Assembly (NCBI GenBank): GCA_963716235.1
Contig: CAVQTE010000020.1
Coordinates: forward strand, 248,001-312,000
Source: Sva-07 sp963716235
Lineage (GTDB): Bacteria > Actinomycetota > Acidimicrobiia > Acidimicrobiales > Ilumatobacteraceae
Direction of reading: 5' to 3'
Length of the DNA: 64,000 nucleotides
Position numbers and translations under genes: made by a program. The first letter of the stretch is position 1; each line of letters opens with the position of its first letter. This document shows positions 34,409-43,952 of this stretch, in pieces. The notes beneath the pieces were generated by a model. That model was given only the letters and a program-made list of their open reading frames with translations. It was not told the origin of the DNA and ran no database searches.

Positions 34409-35722
34409 TCAGGCCTTGGCGGCCGCGAAGGCCTGTTCGAGGTCGGCGATGATGTCGTCGATCGACTCGAGGCCCACGCTCAACCGAACGAGACCCGGCG
34501 TCACGTCGGATGCTGCCTGCTCTTCGGGCGTGAGTTGCGAGTGCGTGGTGCTCGCCGGATGGATCACGAGGCTGCGGGCATCGCCGATGTTGGCGACGTG
34601 GCTGTGCAGCGTGGCTCCCTCCACGAACTTCTTGCCTGCTTCGATCCCACCCTCGATCTCGAACGCCAGCACCGAGCCATAGCCCTTGCCGCCGCCGAGC
34701 TTCTTGGCCCGCTCGTGCCATTCACTCGATGGGAGTCCGGCGTAACGGACGGAGCTGACCTGGTCGTGACCATCGAGGAACTCGGCGACAGCCTGTGCAT
34801 TGGAGAAGTGACGCTCCATGCGCAAGCTGAGCGTTTCGATGCCCTGCAGGATCAAGAAGGCGTTGAACGGCGAGATGGCGAGGCCGAGGTCGCGCAGCAT
34901 CTGCACACGGGCCTTGAGGATGAACGCGCCGTGGCCGAGCGCGGTGAAATAGGCAAGGCCGTGGTAGCTCGGGTCGGGCTCGGTGAAGTTCGGGAATCGC
35001 CCGGACGCGGCATAGTCGAACGTGCCGCCGTCGACGATGGCGCCGGCCACCGACGTTCCGTGGCCTCCCATGAACTTCGTGAGGCTGTGGATCACGATGT
35101 CGGCGCCCCACTCGAGCGGACGGATCAGGTACGGCGTCGGCACCGTGTTGTCGACCATCAACGGAATGCCATTCGTGTGGGCGACGCCGGCGATGCCTTC
35201 GATGTCGAGCACGTCGTTCTTCGGGTTCGGGATGACCTCACCGAAGAACACCTTCGTGTTCGGCTTGACGGCTGCTTCCCACTGCGAAAGGTCGTGCGGA
35301 TCGTCGACGAACGTTACGTCGATACCGAACTTCGGCAGCGTGTGGTGCAGCAGGTTGTACGTACCGCCGTACAGCGACGGCGAGGCGACGATGTGGTCGC
35401 CCGCCTCACAGAGCGTCATCAGCGCGAGCGTCTCGGCAGCCTGCCCCGAGGCGACGGCGAGCGTGCCCGGCAGGCCGACCGCCGTGATGCAGCCGCCTTC
35501 GAGCGCATTGACGCGAGCCTCGAGCGCCGCCTGGGTCGGGTTCATGATGCGGGTGTAGATGTTGCCGATCTCGGCCAACCCGAACAGGTTCGCCGCATGC
35601 TCGGTGTCGCGGAACTCGTACGACGTCGTCTGGTAGATCGGCACCGCCCGGGCACCTGTCGTCGGATCGGGCTCGCCGCCGACATGGATCTGCTTGGTCT
35701 CGAATCCCCATTGTTCGCTCAT
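34409..35722 (-). CDS. metY: O-acetylhomoserine aminocarboxypropyltransferase (sulfhydrylase)
   Basis: A 437-residue Cys/Met-metabolism PLP enzyme. TKQIHVGGEPDPTTGARAVPIYQTTSYEF is the MetY-type N-terminus (family pattern; quoted in pieces: QIHVGG and PIYQTTSY), YTRIMNPTQAALE follows, and HSLTKFMGGHGTS carries the PLP lysine. The length of about 430 residues separates MetY from the shorter MetB/MetZ. It adds sulfide to O-acetylhomoserine to make homocysteine. I see no clear SAM riboswitch in the 74 bp upstream. Confidence 0.93.
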   Translation of the reverse strand: MSEQWGFETKQIHVGGEPDPTTGARAVPIYQTTSYEFRDTEHAANLFGLAEIGNIYTRIMNPTQAALEARVNALEGGCITAVGLPGTLAVASGQAAETLALMTLCEAGDHIVASPSLYGGTYNLLHHTLPKFGIDVTFVDDPHDLSQWEAAVKPNTKVFFGEVIPNPKNDVLDIEGIAGVAHTNGIPLMVDNTVPTPYLIRPLEWGADIVIHSLTKFMGGHGTSVAGAIVDGGTFDYAASGRFPNFTEPDPSYHGLAYFTALGHGAFILKARVQMLRDLGLAISPFNAFLILQGIETLSLRMERHFSNAQAVAEFLDGHDQVSSVRYAGLPSSEWHERAKKLGGGKGYGSVLAFEIEGGIEAGKKFVEGATLHSHVANIGDARSLVIHPASTTHSQLTPEEQAASDVTPGLVRLSVGLESIDDIIADLEQAFAAAKA

Positions 35723-35796
35723 AGAAACGCGACGCTACCGGCCAATTCCCGACCTCACAAGTCGGGTTTCCTGAACATCGCTCGCCTCGACGAGCT

Positions 35797-36432
35797 TCAG
35801 AGCAGGCTGGCGACGAGGCCGGCTTGGCCGAGGTGGTACGTGACCATCACGGTGACGGGCATCCACGGCGCGGATCCGACGAACTGACGCCACCCGAGCA
35901 CGGAGTCGGACGCAACGAACAATCCTGCGCCGACGATGGCGAACCAGTTGCCCGTCGCCGCCGCCGCGCAGAACATCACCGAGATCGCAAGGAGGTAGGC
36001 CGTCACCGCCGGCCCGAGGATCGGCTTCGATCGACGAGCGGCGCGAACGATCTGCACCCCCACCGTGCCGATCAGGAGGGCAACGCCGACCAGCGCCGCC
36101 CCGAACGCCGCCCACGACCAGTCCGGCGCCACTAGCAGGCCCACCGTGTAGGCGACGTGCGCCAGCAGGAACGCAACGAGTCCCGGAATGAACCGACGGT
36201 CACCATCGAGGAGGAAGACATCCCCGGCCAACGAGAGGACCAGCGCCACGACGAACCAGACCCGCACAGCAGGATCGACCGGATCGATCGTCAGAGCCAC
36301 GCCGATGAGGGCGGCCAGCGCCAGCGGCTTGCTCCACAACTCGACCGAGCGGTCGTCGGTCCACCGGCTCCACCAGTTCGCGCCCGCGGCAATCGCGAAC
36401 ACGATGGCGAATACCCAGGCCAGTGTTGTCAT
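35797..36432 (-). CDS. YhhN-type lysoplasmalogenase family membrane protein
   Basis: A 211-residue protein with about eight membrane helices. SLAGDVFLLDGDRRFIPGLVAFLLAHVAY (read as LAGDVFLL ... FIPGLVAFLLAH) and GLFVASDSVLGWRQF are the two acidic motifs of the YhhN/TMEM86 family, which cleaves the vinyl ether bond of lysoplasmalogens; in bacteria the physiological substrate is unclear. Start at the ATG 36432 gives the first helix at once. Confidence 0.8.
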   Translation of the reverse strand: MTTLAWVFAIVFAIAAGANWWSRWTDDRSVELWSKPLALAALIGVALTIDPVDPAVRVWFVVALVLSLAGDVFLLDGDRRFIPGLVAFLLAHVAYTVGLLVAPDWSWAAFGAALVGVALLIGTVGVQIVRAARRSKPILGPAVTAYLLAISVMFCAAAATGNWFAIVGAGLFVASDSVLGWRQFVGSAPWMPVTVMVTYHLGQAGLVASLL

Positions 36433-36457
36433 TGCGCCCCTCCCCAAATCGCCTTGC

Positions 36458-36496
36458 TGTGAGCGATAAGCGCAGCTCGTGCGCACATCGCTCACA
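36458..36496 (-). terminator. Terminator of the ilvBNC operon
   Basis: Outer arms TGTGAGCGAT and ATCGCTCACA, inner arms GCGCA and TGCGC around GCTCG, 17 nt past the ilvC stop. Loop and stems are well formed, without a U-run. Confidence 0.7.
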
Positions 36497-36512
36497 ACAA
36501 TCGGGATCGGTG

Positions 36513-37541
36513 TCAGCCTCCGGAGATGTCGGAGACCTTCTGCTTGCCGGCGCGGATGAACGGCATCATGTCGCGCAGCTCGCCGCCGATCGCCTCGATC
36601 GGGTGCGCCTTGCCCTCTTGCTGCATGCGCTTGTAGTTCGGACGGCCGGCTTCCGACTCGGCGATCCACTCGGCGGCGAACTGGCCGCTCTGGATCTCCT
36701 CGAGGATCTTCTTCATCTCGGCCTTGGTCGCCTCGTTGACGACACGCGAGCCGCGGGTGAGGTCGCCGTACTCGGCGGTGTCGGAGATCGAGTACCGCAT
36801 ACCTGCGATGCCCTCTTCGTACATGAGGTCGACGATCAACTTCACCTCGTGGAGGCACTCGAAGTAGGCCATCTCCGGGGCGTATCCCGCCTCGGTGAGC
36901 GTCTCGAACCCGGCGCGCACGAGCGCAGTGAGCCCACCGCACAACACGGCCTGCTCGCCGAACAGATCGGTCTCGGTCTCCTCAGCGAACGTGGTCTCGA
37001 TGACCCCGGCGCGGGTGCCGCCGATTGCATCGGCGTACGACATCGCGATGTCACGAGCCTGGCCGGTCGAATCCTGCGCCACGGCGATGAGCGCCGGCAC
37101 ACCACCGCCCTCGGTGTAGGTACGGCGTACGAGGTGGCCCGGGCCCTTCGGAGCGATCATGATCACGTCGCAGCCCGCGGGCGGCTGGATGCGATCGAAA
37201 CGGATGTTGAAGCCGTGGGCGAACGCAAGCGCCTTGCCATCGGTCATGTGCGAGGCGATGTGCTCGTCGTAGATCGCCTTCTGCTCGGTGTCGGGCGCGA
37301 GCAGCATGATCACGTCAGCCCACTCGGCGGCCTCGGCGATGGTCATCACCGTGAGGCCGGCCGCCTCGGCCTTGGCGGCCGACGACGACTCGGGACGCAG
37401 GCCGACGACGACGTCGACACCCGACTCCTTCAGGTTCAACGCGTGGGCGTGGCCCTGCGATCCGTAGCCGACGACGGCCACCTTCTTGCTGCGGATGATC
37501 GAAGGATCCGCGTCCTCTGCGTAGTAGACGGTGACGGCCAT
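36513..37541 (-). CDS. ilvC: Ketol-acid reductoisomerase
   Basis: A 342-residue class I enzyme. VVGYGSQGHAHALNLKESG is the NADPH-binding motif near residue 25; IMIAPKGPGHLVRR and the acidic DLFGEQAVLCGG with FECLHEVKLIVDLMYEEG supply magnesium ligands. It converts acetolactate and acetohydroxybutyrate to the dihydroxy acids. It is the third gene of the ilvBNC operon; only one base separates the ilvN stop from its ATG. Confidence 0.96.
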   Translation of the reverse strand: MAVTVYYAEDADPSIIRSKKVAVVGYGSQGHAHALNLKESGVDVVVGLRPESSSAAKAEAAGLTVMTIAEAAEWADVIMLLAPDTEQKAIYDEHIASHMTDGKALAFAHGFNIRFDRIQPPAGCDVIMIAPKGPGHLVRRTYTEGGGVPALIAVAQDSTGQARDIAMSYADAIGGTRAGVIETTFAEETETDLFGEQAVLCGGLTALVRAGFETLTEAGYAPEMAYFECLHEVKLIVDLMYEEGIAGMRYSISDTAEYGDLTRGSRVVNEATKAEMKKILEEIQSGQFAAEWIAESEAGRPNYKRMQQEGKAHPIEAIGGELRDMMPFIRAGKQKVSDISGG

Positions 37542-37542
37542 C

Positions 37543-38115
37543 TCAGCCAGCCTTTCCAGTGTTCGATGTGGGGGTTTGGTTCACGGCGCGCAAGCGTGCG
37601 CCGCGATCGAGTTTGGGCAGCGCAACGCGACCCGTGCGCTGGAGCTCAACGATGCCATATCCGGCGAGCAAATCCTCAAAATCGTCGAGCTTGTCGGGAT
37701 GACCCTCGAGGCTCACGGTCAGTGCTGATTCGGCGACGGCGATGATCTTGCCCTCGAAGATGTTGATCAGCTCGACCACCTTGCCGCGCTGTTCGTCGGG
37801 CGCCTTCACCGTCGCGATGAGCAGTTCGCGCTCGACCGATCGCCGCGGATCGAGCTCGGAGATCTTCACGACGTCGATCAACTTGAACAGCTGCTTGGTG
37901 ATCTGCTCGAGTGGCGTCGACTCGACATCGACGACGATCGTGATGCGGCTCATCCCCTCGTCCTCGGCCGGAGCGACAGCCAACGAGAAGATGTTGAAAC
38001 CACGCCGGGCGAACAGACTCGACACCCGCGCCAGGACGCCGGGGCGGTTCTGGACGAGCACCGACAGGATGTGGTGGTTGAGGGTCTGGCCCCCGTACTG
38101 GTTGATGGTGGTCAC
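37543..38115 (-). CDS. ilvN: Acetolactate synthase regulatory subunit
   Basis: A 190-residue protein with an N-terminal ACT domain (LSVLVQNRPGVLARVSSLFARRGFNI) and the C-terminal domain typical of IlvN. It binds valine and gives feedback inhibition of IlvB. Starts at GTG 38115, overlapping the ilvB stop by 4 bases (GTGA). Confidence 0.94.
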   Translation of the reverse strand: MTTINQYGGQTLNHHILSVLVQNRPGVLARVSSLFARRGFNIFSLAVAPAEDEGMSRITIVVDVESTPLEQITKQLFKLIDVVKISELDPRRSVERELLIATVKAPDEQRGKVVELINIFEGKIIAVAESALTVSLEGHPDKLDDFEDLLAGYGIVELQRTGRVALPKLDRGARLRAVNQTPTSNTGKAG

Positions 38116-39866
38116 TTCAGGGCCTCGGCTCGGTCTTGCTGGGTGGGGTGGAGGATGAGGTCGTCGTTGCTGGAGCCGGCCGGCACCATCGGGAAGACCA
38201 GCTCGGATGCGTCGGTCCGGAATTCGATGACGACGGACCGGTCCTTGATCGAGTTGGCCTTCTCGATCGCCGGACCGACCTCCTCGGGCGACTCGACGAG
38301 GATGCCGACGCAACCCATCGACTCGGCCCACATCACGAAGTCGGGCACCTTTGCGTTGAGGTAGACCTCGGAGTAACGCTCGTCGTAGAACATCTCCTGC
38401 CACTGACGAACCATGCCGAGATAGCTGTTGTTGAGCAACGCCACCTTGATCGGCAGGCCCTCGACCGTCGAGGTCACGAGCTCCTGGGCGGTCATCTGGA
38501 AACACCCGTCGCCGTCGACGGCCCACACGTCACACTCGGGCCTGGCGGCCTTGGCACCGATGGCGGCCGGGATGGAGAAGCCCATGGTGCCGAGACCGCC
38601 GGAGTTGACCCAGGTGTAGGGCTCGTCGAACTCGAAGAACTGCGAGGTGTACATCTGGTGTTGGCCGACGCCCGACGCCACGATCGTGTGAGGTGCTGCG
38701 AGGCGATTGAGTTCCTCGATGCAGTACTGCGGCTTGAGCGCTGCGCCGGGTTCGGACTGCTCGTAGGTCATCGGGAACTGCTCACGCCAGCCCGACACCT
38801 TGCTCTTCCACGCCGACGTGTCGGCCTGGACGGTCCCGGCAGCGATCATCGCCTTGATCTCGGAGATGATCTCCTCGATCACGTACTTGGCATCACCGAC
38901 GATCGGCACGTCCGGGCGGCGGACCTTGCCCTGCTCCGCCGGGTCGATGTCGACATGGATCACCTTGGCGACCGGCGCGAACGCGTCGACCTTGCCGGTG
39001 ATCCGGTCGTCGAAGCGGGCGCCGAGCGTGATCAGGAGATCGGCCTTCTGCAGCGCCGTGATCGCCGTGGCATTGCCGTGCATCCCCGGCATGCCGAGGC
39101 ACAGCGGGTGGCTGTCGGGGAACGCGCCGCGGGCCATGAGCGTGGTGACGACATAGCTGTCGATCAGCTCGGCCAGCTCGCGCAACGCCTCAGCGGCACG
39201 AGCCTTGAGGATCCCACCGCCGGCATAGATCACCGGGCGTTCGGATGCCAGGATCAGGCGGGCGGCCTCCTTGATCATCCGCGGGTGCCCCTTCACGTTC
39301 GGGCGGTACCCGGGAAGCGAGTCGAGCACCTCCTGGTCGGTCGGCCAATACCACTCCATCTCATTCTGGAGGCAGTCCTTGGGCACGTCGATCAGGGTCG
39401 GGCCGGGGCGACCCGTGGTGGCGATGTGGAACGCTTGGCGAACCGCCATCGGGATGTCCTGCGCGCTCATCACGAGCTCGTTGTGCTTGGTACACGAACG
39501 AGTGATACCGACGGTGTCGCACTCCTGGAAGGCGTCACTGCCGATGGCGGCGGTTGGGACCTGGCCGGTGATCGCGACCATCGGCACCGAGTCCATGTAG
39601 GCGTCCATCAGCGGCGTGACGAGGTTCGTCGCCGCCGGTCCCGACGTCACCATGGCGACGCCCGGCTTCCCCGACACGTGCGCATAGCCCTCGGCCATGT
39701 GGCCTGCGCCCTGCTCGTGTCGCACGAGGACGTGACGGATGGGGCTGTCCATCAACGGGTCGTACGCCGGAAGGATGCACCCTCCGGGGTAGCCGAAGAT
39801 GAGTTCGACATTTTCGTGTTCGAGTGCTCGGATCAGCGCCTCGGCGCCGGTGATTCTCTCAGCCAT
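38112..39866 (-). CDS. ilvB: Acetolactate synthase catalytic subunit
   Basis: A 584-residue ThDP-dependent enzyme. VELIFGYPGGCILPAYD is the N-terminal motif, RHEQGAGHMAEGYA carries the catalytic Glu, GARFDDRITGK is the FAD region, and VDGDGCFQMTAQEL with NNSYLGMVRQWQ is the ThDP-Mg motif. It condenses pyruvate with pyruvate or 2-oxobutyrate, the first common step to valine, leucine and isoleucine. Expression is probably controlled by the leader at 39953-40055. Confidence 0.96.
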   Translation of the reverse strand: MAERITGAEALIRALEHENVELIFGYPGGCILPAYDPLMDSPIRHVLVRHEQGAGHMAEGYAHVSGKPGVAMVTSGPAATNLVTPLMDAYMDSVPMVAITGQVPTAAIGSDAFQECDTVGITRSCTKHNELVMSAQDIPMAVRQAFHIATTGRPGPTLIDVPKDCLQNEMEWYWPTDQEVLDSLPGYRPNVKGHPRMIKEAARLILASERPVIYAGGGILKARAAEALRELAELIDSYVVTTLMARGAFPDSHPLCLGMPGMHGNATAITALQKADLLITLGARFDDRITGKVDAFAPVAKVIHVDIDPAEQGKVRRPDVPIVGDAKYVIEEIISEIKAMIAAGTVQADTSAWKSKVSGWREQFPMTYEQSEPGAALKPQYCIEELNRLAAPHTIVASGVGQHQMYTSQFFEFDEPYTWVNSGGLGTMGFSIPAAIGAKAARPECDVWAVDGDGCFQMTAQELVTSTVEGLPIKVALLNNSYLGMVRQWQEMFYDERYSEVYLNAKVPDFVMWAESMGCVGILVESPEEVGPAIEKANSIKDRSVVIEFRTDASELVFPMVPAGSSNDDLILHPTQQDRAEALK

Positions 39867-39952
39867 GATCGTGGTGCTTCCTGGTGGTGCTTCTTGTGGG
39901 GGATCGTGTTGCGGTTACGTGGTGAAGATCGTGAATCGGTGCCGAAAAGCAA

Positions 39953-39976
39953 ACGACCTCCCGTCTGGGAGGTCGT
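39953..39976 (-). terminator. Attenuator terminator upstream of ilvB
   Basis: On the minus strand the arms ACGACCTCCC and GGGAGGTCGT pair around AGAC, followed by TTTGCTTTTC. It lies after the leader peptide gene and 87 nt before ilvB, as expected for a transcription attenuator. Confidence 0.8.
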
Positions 39977-39977
39977 G

Positions 39978-40006
39978 AGCACGCGTGGCGGTGAAGCCGG
40001 CGTGCT
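39978..40006 (-). promoter_or_regulatory. Leader hairpin next to the ilv leader peptide stop
   Basis: Arms AGCACGC and GCGTGCT enclose a 15-nt loop. The 5' arm overlaps the leader peptide stop codon, so ribosome position would decide whether this hairpin forms. It could be the pause or alternative structure of the attenuator. Confidence 0.5.
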
Positions 40007-40055
40007 ACCGGATGAGTACTACGAGTGAGTTCGGAACGCGTTGGGCGGCGTACAC
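40005..40055 (-). CDS. ilvL: ilvBNC leader peptide
   Basis: A 16-residue reading frame, MYAAQRVPNSLVVLIR, from a GTG with an in-frame TGA just upstream. Five of the last six residues are Leu, Val, Val, Leu and Ile, the three end products of the operon that follows. Such regulatory codon runs are the hallmark of amino-acid-dependent attenuation, and Corynebacterium glutamicum ilvBNC has a similar leader. Ribosome stalling at these codons when branched-chain charged tRNAs are scarce would prevent the terminator at 39953-39976. The ribosome binding site is weak. Confidence 0.8.
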   Translation of the reverse strand: MYAAQRVPNSLVVLIR

Positions 40056-40127
40056 GTCTCACAGTGTGCCATCGAATTGTCACAGGGTCAACCTCGCCTC
40101 CCGCAGAACCGCTGTACGGTTCCGCGG

Positions 40128-40772
40128 GTGAGTCGGCGTGACGAGATCATCGACGAGGCGGCAACGATCCTTCGCGAGGAAGGTCCGGCAGCGCTCACGT
40201 CGGTGAACGTGGCTGCGCGGATCGGGGTGACGCAGTCGGCGATCTACCGGCACATCGTCGACATGGACGAACTCAGCGGGATCGCCAGCAGGATCGTCGT
40301 GTCGGAACTCACGGCAATGTTGAACTCGATCCTGCTCGCGCCGGACGTCAACTTCGACGACCTCGACGGAATCTTGGAGCTCAGCGCGAAGATCGTCAAG
40401 GTCATGCAGCAAGACCGCCAGGCGTTCGAGGTCATCGACCGGTGGCGATTCGCCGAGGGCACGCTCGGCACCGGCATCCGCGAACTCCTGGCTGCGGGCC
40501 GCGATCTCGTGGCCTTCGTTCTCGAGTCGGAATGGCGCGCGGAGTACGAATATGCCGATCCGCTCCGATCGAGCGTCGCCGCTGTCCAGAGGCGGCATGC
40601 CGAACTGATCCTCGACGACGTCATCGCGGTGGCCCGCTTCGTGCGGCAGAGCAGCGATCACGACGACGTCGCCCGGATGCTGCAACTCCGCATCGTGACG
40701 TCCTGGACGGCCTACGTCGTCGACATGCAGACCAGGCTGGGTCGGCCGCTTCCCGACATCGAAGTCGCCTGA
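40128..40772 (+). CDS. TetR-family transcriptional regulator
   Basis: A 214-residue protein. The N-terminal HTH is RRDEIIDEAATILREEGPAALTSVNVAARIGVTQSAIYRHI (quoted by its parts: EEGPAALTSVNVAARIGVTQ and SAIYRHI), the TetR arrangement. The C-terminal domain is helical with no recognised ligand pocket. Starts at GTG 40128. It is divergent from ilvBNC with about 70 bp to the leader peptide, and convergent with folD. It might act on its own or a remote operator. Confidence 0.85.
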   Translation: MSRRDEIIDEAATILREEGPAALTSVNVAARIGVTQSAIYRHIVDMDELSGIASRIVVSELTAMLNSILLAPDVNFDDLDGILELSAKIVKVMQQDRQAFEVIDRWRFAEGTLGTGIRELLAAGRDLVAFVLESEWRAEYEYADPLRSSVAAVQRRHAELILDDVIAVARFVRQSSDHDDVARMLQLRIVTSWTAYVVDMQTRLGRPLPDIEVA

Positions 40773-40793
40773 GGCAGACCCGCCGGGCAGCGG

Positions 40794-41651
40794 TCAGCCC
40801 CGGAAGTCGCCCTGGAGTTGCGCGGCAGTCAGGGTGTTCTCCATCAGGCAGGCGATCGTCATCGGGCCCGTCCCGCCAGGCATCGGGGTGATGAATCCGG
40901 CCACCTCGGCGACGGGGCCGTAGTCGACGTCACCGACGATGCCGGCTTCGGTTCGCGAGACGCCGACGTCGATCACTGCAGCGCCGGGCTTGACCATGTC
41001 GGCGGTGATCATTCGTGCCTGCCCGGCGGCGCCGACGACGATGTCGGCCTCACGCACGACCGCCGCCATGTCGGTGGTTCGGGAGTGCGCGAGCGTCACG
41101 GTGGCGTCGACACCCTTGCGGGCAAGGAGCAGCGACAGCGGAAGCCCGACGAGTGTCGAGCGTCCGACGACAACGGCCCGCTTGCCGCTCGTGGCGATGT
41201 CGTAGCGCTCGAGCAGGCGCATCACGCCGAGCGGGGTGCAGCCCACCAGGCCGGGGCGACCACGTACGAGTCGGCCCATCGAGCGCTCGGTCAGTCCGTC
41301 AACGTCCTTCTCGGGTGGGATGAGGTCGATGACCGGCTCGGGGTCGAGACCATCCGGCAACGGAAGCTGCACGAGGATGCCGTGTACCTCGCGGTCGGCG
41401 ACGAGTTCACGCACAACTGATTCGACCTCGGCCTGGGTGGCGCTCGACGGCAGGTCGACGTGACGTGACGTGAGTCCGGCCTCGGCGGCCTTCGCGTGTT
41501 TCATGCGGACGTACCGTTGGCTCGGACCATCGTCGCCCACGAGCACCGTTGCCAGACAGATGGCCGGCCAACCGGCCTCCTCGATCCGAGCCCGCAACCC
41601 GACGATGATCTCGTCGCGCAGCGCATTGCCGTCCATCACCACCGCAGCCAT
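40794..41651 (-). CDS. folD: Methylenetetrahydrofolate dehydrogenase/cyclohydrolase
   Basis: A 285-residue bifunctional enzyme. YVRMKHAKAAEAGL carries the catalytic Lys of the Y-x-x-x-K motif; VQLPLPDGLD and PPEKDVDGLT line the folate site; VVVGRSTLVGLPLSLLL is the NADP region; and FITPMPGGTGPMTIACL closes the protein. It interconverts methylene-, methenyl- and formyl-tetrahydrofolate. Confidence 0.95.
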   Translation of the reverse strand: MAAVVMDGNALRDEIIVGLRARIEEAGWPAICLATVLVGDDGPSQRYVRMKHAKAAEAGLTSRHVDLPSSATQAEVESVVRELVADREVHGILVQLPLPDGLDPEPVIDLIPPEKDVDGLTERSMGRLVRGRPGLVGCTPLGVMRLLERYDIATSGKRAVVVGRSTLVGLPLSLLLARKGVDATVTLAHSRTTDMAAVVREADIVVGAAGQARMITADMVKPGAAVIDVGVSRTEAGIVGDVDYGPVAEVAGFITPMPGGTGPMTIACLMENTLTAAQLQGDFRG

Positions 41652-41689
41652 GGCGCCGACTGTATGAGATCCAACCCCCACCTTCGGCG

Positions 41690-42991
<1,302 letters not shown>

Positions 42992-43045
42992 CCCGATGAT
43001 AATAAGCGATTGTTCACTCGACGTCACTATTGTGAAGCAAATCTT
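42992..43045. promoter_or_regulatory. ino1-LysR divergent promoter region
   Basis: Fifty-four AT-rich bases between the two start codons. They contain TTGTTCAC and, 14 nt on, GTGAAGCAA, an imperfect inverted repeat that could be a LysR-type binding site controlling both genes. Confidence 0.45.
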
Positions 43046-43930
43046 ATGTACTCTGCAGGAGTGCAGCCACTCCCCGACCTGTCGATCCGGCAACTCGAGT
43101 ATCTCGTCGCTGTCGCCGAGGAGCCGACCTGGGCGGTGGCAGCCGAGCGCGTCGGCGTCAGCGCGTCGGCACTGTCGCAGGGATTGGCCGAACTCGAACG
43201 TCGGCTCGGGATCACTCTGTTCGACCGCGACGGCCGCCGGCGCCTCGTGCGACCGAGCGCGGCACCCGTGGTCACACACGCCCGCCAGGTACTGGGCCTC
43301 ACCAACGACCTCGCCGGATGGGCCGAGCGTCTTCGTACCGGCCGCAGCGGCGCACTCCGGCTGGGGATGATCGATGCGGCCGCGGTGGTCCACTGTCCGG
43401 ATCAACTGCGCACGTTCCGCGCCGGCCATCCCGACGTCGACCTGCGACTCCGCGTCTCGCCGTCCGCCCAGCTCATCGAGCTCCTCATGGCAGGCCAACT
43501 CGATCTGGTGGTGTGCGTCGAACCGACCGTGCCGGTCACCGGGGTCGACACCGAGCCGCTGCTCACCGAGGACCTCGCCGTCTACGCGCCGCCCGGCCAC
43601 CGCATCGGCCCTCCCTCGACGTGGGGTCCGTGGGTGCTGTTCCCTGCCGGCTCGCACACTCGCACCGTCGTGGTCGACGAGTTGCGACGACTCGGCGCCC
43701 CGATCGACGTTGTCGCCGAGAGCCACCAGCCCGAGGTATTGCGCGAGATGGTCCGGTTGGGAGTCGGCTGGACGGTGCTGCCGACCGCACAGGCCGAACA
43801 CGGCGATCGACCGTTGCGTCGGAGCCGGAAGCTGACGACCCGCCGGCTCGTGCTGGCCACGCGAACCGGCTCAGTTCGCGACCCCGCCGTCGACGAACTC
43901 GCCGTCGCGCTGACCCGTCACGGAGCCTGA
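43046..43930 (+). CDS. LysR-family transcriptional regulator
   Basis: A 294-residue protein. The N-terminal winged HTH (LSIRQLEYLVAVAEEPTWAVAAERVGVSASALSQGLAELERRLG, in family terms residues 10-53) is followed by FDRDGRRRLVRPS and a periplasmic-binding-type effector domain. LysR proteins usually regulate the divergent neighbour, here ino1, in response to a small molecule. The C-terminal 40 residues lack special features. Confidence 0.88.
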   Translation: MYSAGVQPLPDLSIRQLEYLVAVAEEPTWAVAAERVGVSASALSQGLAELERRLGITLFDRDGRRRLVRPSAAPVVTHARQVLGLTNDLAGWAERLRTGRSGALRLGMIDAAAVVHCPDQLRTFRAGHPDVDLRLRVSPSAQLIELLMAGQLDLVVCVEPTVPVTGVDTEPLLTEDLAVYAPPGHRIGPPSTWGPWVLFPAGSHTRTVVVDELRRLGAPIDVVAESHQPEVLREMVRLGVGWTVLPTAQAEHGDRPLRRSRKLTTRRLVLATRTGSVRDPAVDELAVALTRHGA

Positions 43931-43952
43931 CCGTCGACATTCGTTCAGCGGC

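Noticed and set aside
35723..35796. SAM riboswitch upstream of metY
   Set aside because: The 74-bp spacer is too short and lacks the conserved SAM aptamer parts.
38136..40028. A 630-codon open frame antisense to ilvB
   Set aside because: The opposite strand encodes an unmistakable acetolactate synthase; long antisense frames are expected in high-GC DNA, and the translation has no family resemblance.
39859..40083. 74-residue protein upstream of ilvB
   Set aside because: Arg/His-rich translation overlapping the terminator hairpin; the 16-residue frame with the Leu/Val/Ile cluster is the meaningful one.
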